From Prostheceraeus crozeri (lineage: Eukaryota > Platyhelminthes > Polycladida > Euryleptidae): DNA of 64,000 nt. The notes under the pieces were generated by a model that worked only from the letters and a program-made list of their open reading frames with translations, made no database searches and was not told the origin of the DNA. Shown here in pieces: positions 43,398 to 54,958 of this stretch (position 1 is its first letter; every line of letters starts with the position of its first letter). The position numbers and the translations under genes are program-made. The stretch covers positions 1 to 64,000 of the forward strand of contig CAJQUW010011052.1 of assembly GCA_907163375.1 (NCBI GenBank), read 5' to 3'.

Positions 43398-44218
43398 TCA
43401 TATCTATCACTGCTTGATGATGATTTTGATTTTGATGTTGATTTGGATAACTTAGCAAACTTTCAAGGTGTTTCAACCATGGAAAGCAATGTTGCCTCAC
43501 GTCATTCAACTCCTATGACGGAAGATGAAATCGAATAAGAAAGACGAAAACAAATCCCTAAAAGGTACTATATATCAAAATCAGTTGGCAAGAAACGTTT
43601 TCGACCATTGGATACGCGAGAGAAATACGAGTATATTGAATTCAGAGTTATCACAGCTCATGTATCTTTCAGAAGAATCTAGTGATGGTCATGAAAAGTT
43701 GGATTGCATTTCAAAAGAAAAGCTGTCGGATGCTTTTAGATTTTTCTTTCAGGAAGTAAGAAAACAAAATGGAGATCGCTACCCGGTGAAACTCTCAGAC
43801 AGCTATTCTTTGTCATTCAAAGATATATTCGATTTGAATGACGCTTAGATTGGCAGCTTATGACAGATCCTCTATTCCTGGACTGCAGAGATGCATTGGA
43901 TACTGCCACGAAAATGTCCACTTCAAAAGGACTTTCTTTGAATCGAAAAATAGCAGCGCCTATCTCATCTGAACCAGAGGAAGAACTATGGGGAAAAAGT
44001 TGCTGGGAAGTGATTGTCTGAAAAAGTTGACGCGCACCTTGTTGTATCTTATTTCGATAAACTGTGGATTGCGAGGTGGCCAAGAGCTGCATCAATTGAA
44101 GTGGGGAGAAGGCTCTCAACTAACGTTGCAAAAGCTCCCTGATGGAACCGAGCAAAGTAAGTATATAAGGGAAGTATGGAATCAATGGTTGATTTGTGGC
44201 GACCATAGAAGTAGATAA
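43395..44218 (+). pseudogene. Crypton-like tyrosine recombinase remnant (DUF3504)
   Basis: An acidic start (SYLSLLDDDFDFDVDLDNL) is followed in other frames by FFFQEVRKQNGDRYPVKLSD, KGLSLNRKIAAPISSEPEEELW and GLRGGQELHQLKW. These match, in order, the core of the DUF3504/Crypton-type recombinase also found in ZMYM proteins: EVRKxxGxxYP, then P-I-x-x-E-x-E-x-x-L-W, then the GLRGxxE segment with the first catalytic Arg. At least three frame changes and the lack of the later catalytic part mark it as dead. Polinton A is inserted exactly at its first ATG. A degenerate host ZMYM-like gene is the alternative. Confidence 0.7.
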
Positions 44219-45887
44219 TAGTACACTAGAATGGAAGTTTGATATCTTGCCTATGTACAATTATGCATGGACTCCTAGAAGAGTCCATGAATTATGGCAC
44301 ATGAAAAAATCTATGGTCTGTAGATCAGATTCGATCATAGAAGTGGACTTTCTATGGTATTGTTAATCTCTATGGTGGCGACAGCTATGATATTACTTTT
44401 TCACCAGCTCTTATAAGCAGTTTTATTTGATATCGCAATTGACAACAGAAGAGCATTGAAATATTAAATGGAAGGGACTGAATAGCTATGTCAAAGCTAT
44501 GAAGTAGTGAAAAATTACATAGTTATCCGTAGACATCTAGAAGACAAAAATATGAGATGAAGATCCATTTCTATGGGTCGACCATTCTATGGGTCGAAAA
44601 AAATTTATTTTCGGTTTGGTTCTGCTATGTTTCCTCAGGCTTGGAGAGACCTTCCATATCGTACATTCGATATGGTTGGCCTGGCCCCGCCATGTGGTAT
44701 AGGTTGGAGGTTAGGGGCCGAAACCTTGCTTCATGCAGCCACATGGTTCCTCCCTGATGACTCCATACATAGCAAACTTAATTTTGGTTTTTTAGGTTTC
44801 TTTCTTGTTTGATAAAAATTAAATCGTTTATAAGTTTTAATTTATTTCCCTTACCGTCTTTAGTTGAGTAGACTTGCCTTTATACGTATTTCAGTACCTG
44901 CTCTATACTAGAGTAGGTTACTCTATGTTGTCAGTATTATTTCATTCATTCATGACTTTTAATTACCTAATTATTTACAAGATTCTCCACTAGGGTAATT
45001 GTTTAACTTTGGCGTCTTCCGTTTCCTGGATCCTTCGAATTTTTTAACCGTGTCGTGTCTTAATTTGGCTATGGTTAATATGCTAGATTTGATTTGGCAT
45101 AGAAATTAATTGATTATTAAGGTACTTAACAGACGACTACAAACCACTCTACGATTTAAGGGGGCATTTATGACTGCATTCATGTACTGTATCTGAACAT
45201 GTTTACAAGCTTTTGCCCACTGAACATCTGAAAATCTTTGTATCGAATCTAGAAATACTTCATTTTCTTATTGATAACCAGTTGTACATACATTCATTGA
45301 TCAGTTTTAGATTTCCATTCATGAATGTATGTTGGAAACATGATGGACCTTACCTACATTATGTACTATTTTAGTCCTAATTTTTTCATCTGATTATGAA
45401 AGCATCCTTTATGAAATTTTATTGACATCCTAACATCTCATTTTCTTCTTACATCAGAGTATTCCCTTGTATTTCCTTCTATGATCAATAGCAGCATTTG
45501 ATGATCCGTGTTGAAATAACAATTTATGAAGAAATAGTCAAATTCTGAAATGTTTTCACTAAATTATTGATGTATCACGTAAATGACTGTTTTTGTTAGT
45601 GATGAAAATAATGAAAAATGATGAATGACGCTCCAGCCTTAAGCTACAGATACTTTGTATTAATTGCATTCGAGTATATTGAGCAATTAATACAATAGTT
45701 CCTCGGCTTTCGGCAAATCACTGAAAAGTAAAATTATATTCACAACAGAAAAAGGAAAGCAACACGAAACATTCAGATGCAGATGAAAACATTTGTGACG
45801 CAGAGCTGATTTCATCGGTTGGAACATCATAGGCTGCATCAATTCACAAAAGGCCTTCAACCGAAATTAGTATTATAAAGCTATATA
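44219..45887. other. No gene recognised
   Basis: AT-rich sequence. A short hairpin (TGGACTC/GAGTCCA, about 44269-44288) and a few chance frames (44557-44812) are seen. I find no domain, RNA gene or element end. Confidence 0.6.
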
Positions 45888-47010
45888 CTCTCAGTGACAA
45901 AAAGAATGAAACAAGTCCTGATATGAATACTTATGACTTAAACTTGGTTGTACTGTACGTTTGTTTGTTGTTTGTAAAAGGAGAACTCGAATGCTTTACT
46001 CAAAAACATTTAATTTGATACTCATGATTTTATCAACTTAAGTTAGAAACGTGTGTGACCACCGCGAGCATCCAAACAGGCATCGATGCGTGAGGGCATG
46101 GATGAGCACAGTCGCTGGATGAATGCCAGGTCTAAGAGGTTCCACTGCTCGATCAGTCTGTCGGCCAACATCTTTAAAGACACTGGTGGGTGGTTGTACC
46201 TCTCCCTAACTCTGCGACCAAGTTCATCCCAGCAGTGCTCGATGGGGGAGAGGTCGGTAGAACGTGAGGGCCATTCCAAGGTTGGGATTCCACTGCTTGC
46301 TATCCTGTTAGAGACCACTGAAGCGCGATGGGGCCTTGCGTTGTCATCCTGAAAAATCAATTGATTCGATGTCACTGCTGGAACCACGACTGGTGTCACG
46401 ATCTCGTCGGCATATCGCTGTCCTGTCAATGTTCCTTTCACTACGATTGCTGGTGTTTTTCCATTGTGCCAGATACCGGCCCAAACCATGACACTACCGC
46501 CGCCGTACCGGTCGTGTTCTTTGACGCAACATGGAGCAAATCGTTCACCTGGCAAGCGATGAACACGGATCCGACCATCGTTGAAATCGAGAATAAACCT
46601 CGATTCATCAGTCCAGAGCACACGTTCCCACTGACTGTCAATCCCCACGACTGATGACCTTGACACCACGTCACTCGTCTCCTTCGATGTTCCAGGCTCA
46701 GCGGAATTCTCACAGCGGGTCGTCGAGACTGTATACCAGCTTCTCGCAATCTTCGATATGCAGTTCGAACGCTACAGGCAACGTTCCCAGCAACCTTCCA
46801 GTACACAATTAGCTTCGGGACGGACACAAATCTGTTTCTTTTAGCAGCTAAAACTAAGCGTGCATCTGTCCGCTTGGATGATACCCTTGGTCTTCCTGAT
46901 CCGTTCTTCTTTTCCACATTTCCTTCTGCTTTCCAACGACACCACCACCTCCATACAACGACCCTTGAAATTTTGAAACGACCCTTGAAACAAATTATTT
47001 TTGGCCGCAA
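45888..47010 (-). mobile_element. Broken Tc1-type transposon copy
   Basis: The left boundary is suggested by TA followed by CTCTCAGTGACAAAAAGAAT at 45888, a typical Tc1-like terminal sequence. The matching opposite end (CTTTTTGTCACTGAG) is not found downstream, so the 5' part has been lost or replaced. The transposase is divided by a frameshift. It is an inactive, older copy. Confidence 0.7.
46043..47010 (-). pseudogene. Tc1 transposase, frameshifted and 5'-truncated
   Basis: The N-terminal frame (from 47010) carries VVVWRWWCRWKAEGNVEKKN and GSGRPR, the end of the first helix-turn-helix and the GRPR linker, then SVRTAYRRLREAGI. A frameshift near 46670-46690 leads to the catalytic part. There WTDESRF has the first Asp, IFQDDNARPHRA the second, and LSPIEHCWDELGRRV the Glu, a DD34E pattern. 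The first 30 or so residues are missing, with no good start codon. The GGGSVMVWAGI motif is intact. Confidence 0.85.
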
Positions 47011-49837
47011 AATCTCTCAGAATTTTTATTATTTCGCTGTTGCTCCTCTTGCGAATATGTAGGCTATCTTTATTTTAACAAATTATATTTCACCTATAGG
47101 CCTACTAATAATTGCTTCAGCATGACTTCGAAATTTTTCGGTGCGAGCAGGTGAGTCCTGCGCACACCCATAAAAAATCACTGTTTTCATGTATCATAAA
47201 ATAAACGTAGCGTTGTTATTTTGGATAATTTCAATTCATGATAAATATAAATTTCGGTTAAAGAAACAGCTTTTCTAAATTGATCAAAATTTGATTATTA
47301 AGCTTCTGTTATAGGCTTAAATAAAAAATATTGCGACAAAGGTATCAGACTCATCATAATAGGTATTCGATTCATCTAACGGCCGATACAGTACAAACAA
47401 TTGTGATGTAATCAACTAGATCTGTAAGTCATCACTGCCACAAATTGGTTGCCTATCACTGACATGTCATCATGTCATAGTGGCTATCATTGAGCAAATA
47501 AACAGATTTCTTACCAACAATGTCTAATTCGCACTAGTTTACCGTATATCAAAAAAGCTTCATCCGAATAACTAAGCAAAGGAATCAATGCCCGCTTTAA
47601 CATTTTGAATATGCCTGCTCCTAGAGATTAAACAAGTGCATCAATCTGTACCTTCTGATATGCCTACCACTGTTCTCAAACATGTTGATTTCACATCAAA
47701 TTAAAAACTGTACAATTATTGAAGAATAATGATGATCATGTGGAAATCGCGGACGAGCAGCGACTACGAATTGCCAAGAAGACAGATTCAGTATATCATT
47801 ACATGTATATGCTAAAATTGATACTATGAAACTTTGGTAACGTGTTCAGTAGATAACCACTTCTAAGAAGCAATTGCTTAATTCTAACGATTAATGCCTA
47901 AATAAATTATGCGGAATATTTGAAGTGATCATGCAAAAATATAACCGTTCAGCAAATACAGTTACCATTTCGACAAATTGTTGCGTCTGAAAACCTCACT
48001 GTATAGTTATGGCTGCTGGTACCCAATTTTACGTGGGAATAACTTGGCCTCAGTTGTCTGGTTATTTACACCCAACACTGTGTGCGAATAACCTCACGTC
48101 TTTTGATATCGGATCAAATCAAGCCTTGTTGGCAACAAAAAATTAATTTCATTTTTGCTAATTGAATTAAAGAACCGCTAATTTTCTTTTTTTGAAAGAA
48201 AAAAACACAAATTTTCTCACAAAAAGACTCTCAGCTGCAACTACTTTTTCTCTAATAGGCATACTAAAATTGTTATTAAAGGGTGTTCGTTATTAAACAT
48301 GGTAACTTGGAAGAAGCTTTTCGTATAGCATTCATGATGCGGTAAACTGGGTTGAATCGGATCAGTCGTGCGAAATTGATTTTGTTGCCCAATCATAATG
48401 GGCATGGCGGAAATTATTGCATCTTATGCACTTATCGTCTTTGCACATAGTTTCATTATATGCCAAATATTTGACCGACTTACAGATCCAGTTGATTGTG
48501 TCAAACTATATTTTTACAAGATTGACCATTAGACAGTGTGTGTCAACCTTGAGCATTATCATGAACGAGGTTGTGTGGACCAAAGTGTTTGGTGTGGACT
48601 ATGTAGTTCACCATTACTGAGTTGCCACTTAAAAATTATATTTACTTTTACTAAATGAAATGTATAACCGTGGTCCGTGGATAGGTGATATCAACTGCAT
48701 CAGATGTAGTGACTATACTCGTGTTGCAAAACTTTGATTTGATTCAATTAAGTATCATTAACATCAACTTACCAGACGCCATTTCGCGCACAGATCATAA
48801 TGATTCACTGAACAGCAAAATTTAGAACATCGTGCGCCGGCTATTACTAAAACACACCGAGGGCCAAAATGAAAATTACTAAAATACACCGAACCCCAAA
48901 ATATCACATAAGGAGGCATTTTCTGGTCAAATAACCGATATAAATGGAAAGAGCGTGCTAAACAACCCTCAAAAGCACACTGACATCAACATTAACAGCT
49001 GACTCCTAGGAGAAATATAATAATGAAAAAAAGTTGATTAAATAAATCCACCGATAGCCATAACTTTCAGATCATCGAGTATCTCTCCACAAAAGTCGGC
49101 CCACATCTTCTCAGGATCATTATCAAGAGCGCTTCAGAACACAACAGCCAACGGGCAACTCTGGACGGAGAACCAGGCCTCCGAGTAAAAGTACTTGGTC
49201 GGCTGGATTCATCACTCAAGGTCGTTTCACCTGCGGATCTACATTTGAAAATGACAGTTACACCGAGGGCCAAAACTTTGTCAATACTGCATCAATCTCA
49301 ACCAAACTTGGCCCACACCTTCTCAGGATCATGATTAATTACATTTCGAAGATCATGATTTATTATAAGATCATGAATTCCAATTAGATTTCAGAAATAA
49401 GAAGTTGCTAAGTCGGAATGCGAATTTAAAGTATAACATTTTGAATTCCTAATTTAGTAAGGTTGCTTGAACACAACTTTTAGCAGCATAATTTTCTGAC
49501 AATATTAGCTTCTCCGACACAGAAAGCTGTATTTTAACAAGTTTTGTGTGGAAATCATGCAGTATTGATGGAAATCTTTACAAAGAATTCTAGGCGTAAG
49601 TCACCGGGGGAGTAACTTAAGCCTATGGGGAGTGACTTAAGCCTAGGCCAAAGTTACTGGGGAGCAACTTTGGTAGTGAATGACTTAAGCCCGGCACATC
49701 GCCGAAGGAACGTGATCCGCCGCCGATGATTTTCTATCTGTGCTTGATTTTAAGCTAGAATCAATTTTTTGGGAAAATAACATCAGAAGTTTAATCTGCA
49801 GGGTTATTCTTTAATTTTTTTTTGTTCACACTGAGAC
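47011..49837. other. No gene recognised
   Basis: AT-rich sequence with scattered short frames. A segment around 49067-49330 with repeated TTCTCAGGATCAT and CCCACA(T/C)CTTCTCAGG words resembles a decayed dispersed repeat. A small repeat of GGGAGTNACTTAAGCCTA lies at 49607-49655. No domain or RNA gene is seen. Confidence 0.55.
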
Positions 49838-50229
49838 TTGCGGAACGTAGCCCGTGTTGACGACTTCGTCACCTGCATGAAAAATGTAAAACTCTGTTTG
49901 ACTCAAAAATATGGAGGTTCCTCTCATGTCTCACTAAAGAAATCTACAAAACATGAAGTAAAATGTTGCATAAGCAACACAATTAAACCGGATAATTGCG
50001 TGGACACATTTCAGTGGTGGAGACCTGGATCAGTAAAGTTCCTCGACTCGGGCAACTTGCCCGTTTCATACTTTCGATCCCGGACTCTGGAGCTCCAATG
50101 GAGAGAGTGTGGAATGTAACGGGACTTATTGCCAACAAAAGGCGGAGTTCCTTGACACCAGACCGTTTAAATAAACCTGTATTCTTACACGACAATTATT
50201 CGTATGTTAAACAATTGCTGAACACATAG
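49838..50229 (+). mobile_element. hAT transposase C-terminal fragment
   Basis: The fragment carries the hAT dimerisation domain: TFQWWRPGS, then in another frame LGQLARFILSIPDSGAPMERV and IANKRRSSLTPDRL with PVFLHDN. This matches the LAxxILSIPxSSAPSERVFS and KRRSSLxPD order of hobo/Ac/Tam3 transposases. A frameshift near 50035 divides it. No catalytic or zinc-finger part or terminal repeats are visible, so it is a dead remnant. Confidence 0.8.
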
Positions 50230-51617
50230 GGCCTACTTACAATTCATATTGCTTCTTATTAGTAATTACGTATTTTTGTATTCTCGTTGTATTCTTGTAT
50301 TACAGTTGACATGCAGTTTGTGGATACAAGGCTAGTAATATGATATTAGCCGCGTTGTTTTACATTTAATATCTTTATGCAAATTTTTGCACTCCGAAAA
50401 TTTGATTTAATAATAAGGTGTTCCTTTTACCTATGCGCCAACTGCGTTATGTCACTCACAAATATGTACCACTCATATACTTTTAGATGTCTGTGATCAT
50501 TATATTACGTATACATGTATATGAATTTATTTGCCAGGAAGTTATCTATAACTTAAACGTTTTCTGAAATTTTATCACGCGATCATAAGATAATTAAAAA
50601 TCAAACATACACAATTAATTCATAGCAATGTAACGATTTTATTTGATTACCTGGCATGACTTTACATGTAGATCAAAAAATAAACTAGCAGGTCTACGCC
50701 GGAGCCGTCGCCGATAGATTTTCTATGTTTTGCCACCGCCGACAAAATTATTGTCGGCGTAGGGCTCTACCATAGAGGAATATGTAAATGAATTAACAAA
50801 TATGTTCAATTCCATTTCAGCTATCAAAAGTTTGATCTCTACACCTGCCATCCGTCAGGACTTGATAACTAAAAGGAGAACAATCGACAACTATTTGTCA
50901 ACAGTTTGGACTTTATTACGAATCGCTGTTTCAATAACCTCGTCGAGTCTCCCAGAAGCGGATTTCGCGTGAGTGAATCCATTCAGGAATTGAGGGCTGG
51001 AGTGAATTCATTCAGGAATTGGCTAGCCGTCCTCCTGGATATCGTCTTTCTCACCATCAGTGGGTCTAACTCAACCAGCTGGAAGATTTGCTGACAACAT
51101 GTTCAGCTGGGGCCTAAGGAATTCTGCTCTAACTGTCGACAGACGGAATGTACGCTGCTAAAACCCTCGTGTTCCCTCATGCACCGATGTGAATAATCCT
51201 AGACTGCTTCACTCTCATCTGTAGCGTAATTTTTGAATGATGACCTTTTCATGCGTGCATATACATTGGCTTTATTTATGTGATATATCTGGTATGACTA
51301 GCAGCTGGTCTGCATTTGGATTGCACCCACCAATGATCGTCTCGTAAACATACATGCTCTGAAGAGATATACCCGACATTTTACAGTAGTATACTAATGA
51401 TAACTCATATTTCTTTCCAATAATCGATGTTGTTGAGTAGAAAATATATGCAGACATGTAGGCATTCTTAATATCTCTTTTGGTATTCATTGAGTTATAT
51501 ATAATGATTACCATTAATAGTCCATTCGTTCCCTTGTAGTCTAGGAATAAAAATTACATCTCAGCTACGATAATTAGATTTTCAAATAGAATCGACATTC
51601 CAATCAGAGTAGAGCTG
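50230..51617. other. No gene recognised; one perfect palindrome
   Basis: AT-rich sequence. CGCCGACAA AATTA TTGTCGGCG at 50737-50759 is a perfect hairpin within a locally GC-rich segment. Short frames at 50906-51094 and 51272-51514 show no domain. Confidence 0.6.
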
Positions 51618-52800
51618 AGTAGTAAGAAAACGGCGAACACCAGATAGCGCAAGATGGCCGCCATCGCTGACGTCCCCCCCCTCTGGAACGGCAGAGTGTC
51701 GTGGTCGGCCGCCGTTGTGCTTCGGGTCTGAGTCGCCCCCCCCTCTGGAACGGCAGAGGTTGTAGTCTGTCGTGGTGTGCCGACCAGGTGGGTTCACAAA
51801 CTGTTCGCTGACGTCCCCCCCCCTCTGGAACGATAGAGTGTCGTGGTGGACTTGGGCGACCGCCAGGATTAGTCTTGAGGCTATAGTGTGTGATGTTTTT
51901 CGTGCAATCTGCTGAATGTTGGGTTGTAAAATGGGTTGTTTCGAGTGGAAGGAGTGGTCGGATGAGAAAACGGAGGTCGGATTCGTATTCAGCGTGAAAT
52001 TCTGCATCGGTATGGTGAGTTTCAAGGCAATCGGTGAGAAAAAATTTTCAACATTTTTCGAAAAACGACAGAGTTAGAATTTGGGACGTTTTGGTGTGTA
52101 GCGTCAAAACGAAGCATCGGATGAGAAAACGGAGGTCAGATTCGGATTCAGCGTGAAATTCTGCATCGCTATGGTGAGTTTCAAGTCAATCGGAGAGAAA
52201 AAATTTTCGGCTGACGCCCCCCCCTCTGGACAGCTTGCTTCGATTTTGGCTTCCAGTGGACGGATTTTGTCGTGCGATAGCTCGTTTGAAAGCTAAGAGT
52301 GAGACAAATTCAGTGAAAGAATCGGCTTGTTCCTATCTGTCTTCGTTCAAAAGTTAGAGCGGTCACAAGATTTTAGGTCGGAGCTCGCTCACCTGAAAAA
52401 ATCCTAAGTGTCAGAGTGGCTTTGTATGGGTAAAATTTTGAAAATTTTCCAAAGTGTGGAATTTCGACCTGGGACCGCCACCAAAACATTTTTCATCAAA
52501 TTTCACTGACCTCCCCCCCCTCTGGACAGCTAGCTTCGATCTTGGCTTCTAGTGGACGGATTTTGTCGTGCAATAGCTCGTTTGAAAGCTAAGAGTGAGA
52601 CAAATTCAGTGAAAGAAACGGCTTGTTCCTATCTGTCTTCGTTTAGATGTGAGACGCCATTTAAGATTTTGGGACATTGGCGAAAAACGACAGAGTTAGA
52701 ATTTGGGACGTTTTGGGCTGTAGCACCAAAACGAAGGCTCGGATGGGTAAACGGAGGCCAGATTTGGAATCAGCTTGATGTTATTGTCCAATGAGGATCA
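51618..52800 (+). repeat. Left terminal region of Polinton B with nested repeats
   Basis: The segment holds five copies of a C7-9 run followed by TCTGGA (C-runs at 51674, 51736, 51815, 52217 and 52513). It has one direct repeat of about 90 bp (51959-52049 and 52118-52208) and one of about 123 bp (52225-52347 and 52521-52643). This is the expected place for a long terminal repeat. Leftward open frames across it look like chance. The other end lies beyond the window, so inverted repetition is untested. Confidence 0.55.
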
Positions 52801-52803
52801 TCA

Positions 52804-52835
52804 TCCAATGAGAATCAAGCATTTCTTTATAAATA
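52804..52835 (+). promoter_or_regulatory. CCAAT and TATA-like boxes, Polinton B first gene
   Basis: Two CCAATGAG words (about 52783 and 52804) and TTTATAAATAG near 52826 precede the ATG at 52942 by about 107 bp. A CT-repeat (52893-52914) lies in the presumed leader. Confidence 0.5.
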
Positions 52836-52941
52836 GCGAGCCTTCCACAGTGAGAATCATTCCATCGTTGAATCACACGAGTGACGGACGCACATTTTCT
52901 CTCTCTCTCTCTCTAGTTCCCTGTTCTATTATCCAACTAAA

Positions 52942-53717
52942 ATGGTAAGTCGCTACTTCCCTCCCTCTCCTCCCTTGAACGTAAACTTAATACAATCTTT
53001 TTTCATTTTCAGGCATCTACTCCATCTGCTGCACTAGTAGGACAAAATGGCGGTCAAACGTTACAAGGTTCGCTACGGTCAGATCATCTACAACTGAGGC
53101 CAGTGGAAGAAACATCCAAGGTACATAATCCTACACCGCTACAGCGTAAATTTAAACAAGCCTTGCGTTATGATGATCATAGCGTAGTACTCCAAACGGG
53201 AATGCTCCCTTCCACGGATGTCAAGATAATGCACAATCAGTATGGGGACTACATACTGATCCCCGTGAGTCCGTACATTCGCCACCAACTTGATATTATT
53301 GAGGAGTACGTGACATTAAATATGGACATTCCTACTACTCTTGCTCAAGAGTGGAAGGCGAGAGATGACAAGGATACTCCCTATAGAAAGATTTGGGATG
53401 GTAATCACATTTGCCTACCGGTATCACATTGGTGTACTTACTATAAGAAGGATGGAGATCATTCAATACCCATCAGATGTGATGAGCTCGGAGAAGGTAC
53501 TTGGGATATCCTTTTCAAAGTGAATGGGCTATATTATGGTCGAAACAAGGATAATAAAATAGCCTCTCTCTCCATGCATATGGAATCCATCCTATATATT
53601 CCGAAACCACCCAACGTGGACGACATAATTGATCAAATCCTTAACAGCAGTGGTACGAAGCGCAAGTCGGAGAAGAATGCTACATCAAAACGCAAATCAA
53701 AGAAGGAGAATTACTAG
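52942..53717 (+). CDS. ssDNA-binding-like protein, Polinton B, spliced start
   Basis: The ATG at 52942-52944 is followed at once by a GTAAGT donor. A 68-bp intron ends in TTTTCAG, and exon 2 (53013-53717) is open throughout, starting ASTPSAALVGQNG. The protein is about 235 residues. FKVNGLYYGRNKDNKIASLSM is shared with A's gene at 25260-26006, followed by a Lys-rich tail. The core might be an OB-like nucleic-acid-binding fold, which is a guess. It is the first gene inside the left end. Intron-bearing genes have been reported for Polintons. Confidence 0.55.
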
Positions 53718-53751
53718 TCCTTTCCTAACTCTACCCTATGACAATTCGCTT

Positions 53752-53877
53752 ATGTGCTTTGAGTGTCGTAGACGTGGTCTTATTAGATACATTTTACTTC
53801 TTCGTTGCCATCATATCATTTGTGTATTTTGTCGTGAAAAGCATCGATGTAATTCTTCATTTTGTAATATGTTATAG
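53752..53877 (+). CDS. Possible 41-residue Cys/His mini-protein
   Basis: A short ATG frame with CFECRRRG, LLLRCHHIICVFC and CREKHRC has the spacing of the first part of a RING finger. It may be an independent mini-RING, an exon of a spliced gene, or a decayed relative of A's RING gene. Support is limited to the cysteine pattern. Confidence 0.3.
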   Translation: MCFECRRRGLIRYILLLRCHHIICVFCREKHRCNSSFCNML

Positions 53878-53929
53878 AACGTTTCCTTAGATGTGTAAAT
53901 TTCCGTTTTAGGCTTCTATCATCATTTTT

Positions 53930-54460
53930 ATGGATTGTGAGGGTGAACCTGCACAGGAGCTCAGTGCTATTGCTATGAACAATTGGACATATCAGATTGT
54001 TAGTGTCTATCATCAACATGCCAACTGCGATCCCAATGTTGATCAATGGGCGAGAAAACACATTCATGGACTTAATCTGAAATATTTGCATGACTATGGC
54101 TTTTCTTGTGAAAGTGCTCTTCTTATTGACTTTAAACGATGGTTAGCTGCTTTCAATGTTATACGCATCTTTTGTAATAATCCTGGTAAGGAGAGGAAAG
54201 TATTTCCCAATCTAATCATTGATGATATTTTGCTCCCGCCTTGGGATAGTAGAGTGAATCAACATTATCATGAAGTCACGAAACGTTTTAAGGATTTGTC
54301 TGTTCCTATTTTGTCTGTTCGTTGTAGTAGCTACGTTCATAACCAATGCTTCTTTCCTCCTTACCTCAACACTGCCAAAGTCCTGTATGGTTATCATTGC
54401 TCGCTGTATGATAGTTATCAGCTGTATCTATTTTATCTCTTTCAAACCATTGATTTATAA
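53930..54460 (+). CDS. DEDD exonuclease-like protein, Polinton B
   Basis: This 176-residue protein begins MDCEGEPAQELSAIAM, with the DxE of a DnaQ-type 3'-5' exonuclease. IHGLN follows, where such enzymes have HGI, and then LLIDFKRWLAAF and a later FPNLIIDDILL. The order fits a DEDD nuclease, but the final catalytic motif is not certain. A TTTTAG acceptor-like site directly upstream allows a longer spliced N-terminus. Polinton A has no obvious equivalent. Proofreading or trimming of DNA or RNA ends is inferred. Confidence 0.4.
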   Translation: MDCEGEPAQELSAIAMNNWTYQIVSVYHQHANCDPNVDQWARKHIHGLNLKYLHDYGFSCESALLIDFKRWLAAFNVIRIFCNNPGKERKVFPNLIIDDILLPPWDSRVNQHYHEVTKRFKDLSVPILSVRCSSYVHNQCFFPPYLNTAKVLYGYHCSLYDSYQLYLFYLFQTIDL

Positions 54461-54547
54461 TGCATGCTTGTTACCGTTATTCAATAAATGTTACTATGAG
54501 AAGAGTTGTTGTTTTCATGCAATGGATGGGTTAGATAAAGGGCGATC

Positions 54548-54958
54548 ATGTCTTTCTCAAACGACTGCGGAACATTACGTTTTCATAGGCAAAGTTTAAA
54601 AGGAGCTGTTCAAGATTATGTAATAAATTTTCATAAAGATGAGACCGACATCGAAGCAGTGGTCGATGATGCTAGCACTCTATTTCTAGAATTAATGAAT
54701 ACATTCTCTGATAGCATTATCATGGCGCGATTAGTTGCGAAAATTAAGTTTAGTCATTTTGGAAAGCAAGAGGTGGAAAGTCGCTCTTTCCATTTTGCTT
54801 CTTACTCAATGGAAGTGGTAGATCACCCCCAAGAATTTTTTAAAAGACATATGATAAAAATTGCTGAACGTCTTAACGCATTTAACCATCATGGTAGCAG
54901 TCTAGTGATTGAAGCGATTTCAGATATTCACATTCAACTTTCCATAAAGAAAAATTGA
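54548..54958 (+). CDS. Stand-alone relative of polymerase N-terminal domain
   Basis: This 136-residue protein has ARLVAKIKFSHFG, then SFHFASYSMEVV, then FNHHGSSLVIEAISDIHIQLS. The same order occurs inside A's polymerase region (RGRLVAQIRYV, then KGSNWVIDEILNIEFNVI). It is therefore either a separate copy of that domain or an adaptor split from the polymerase. The function is unknown. Its stop overlaps the start of the next gene (TGAAAATG region). Confidence 0.5.
   Translation: MSFSNDCGTLRFHRQSLKGAVQDYVINFHKDETDIEAVVDDASTLFLELMNTFSDSIIMARLVAKIKFSHFGKQEVESRSFHFASYSMEVVDHPQEFFKRHMIKIAERLNAFNHHGSSLVIEAISDIHIQLSIKKN

Noticed and set aside
43395-44218. Functional host ZMYM-type gene
   Set aside because: The homology is scattered over several frames and the later catalytic part is absent, so a dead Crypton-like remnant is more likely.
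49067-49273. Minus-strand frame with repeated TTCTCAGGATCAT words as a gene
   Set aside because: The region looks like a decayed dispersed repeat, with no domain or conserved neighbour.
51582-52025. Minus-strand 147-codon frame near Polinton B's left end as a gene
   Set aside because: It covers the repeated C-run region, yields a biased peptide, and has no domain.
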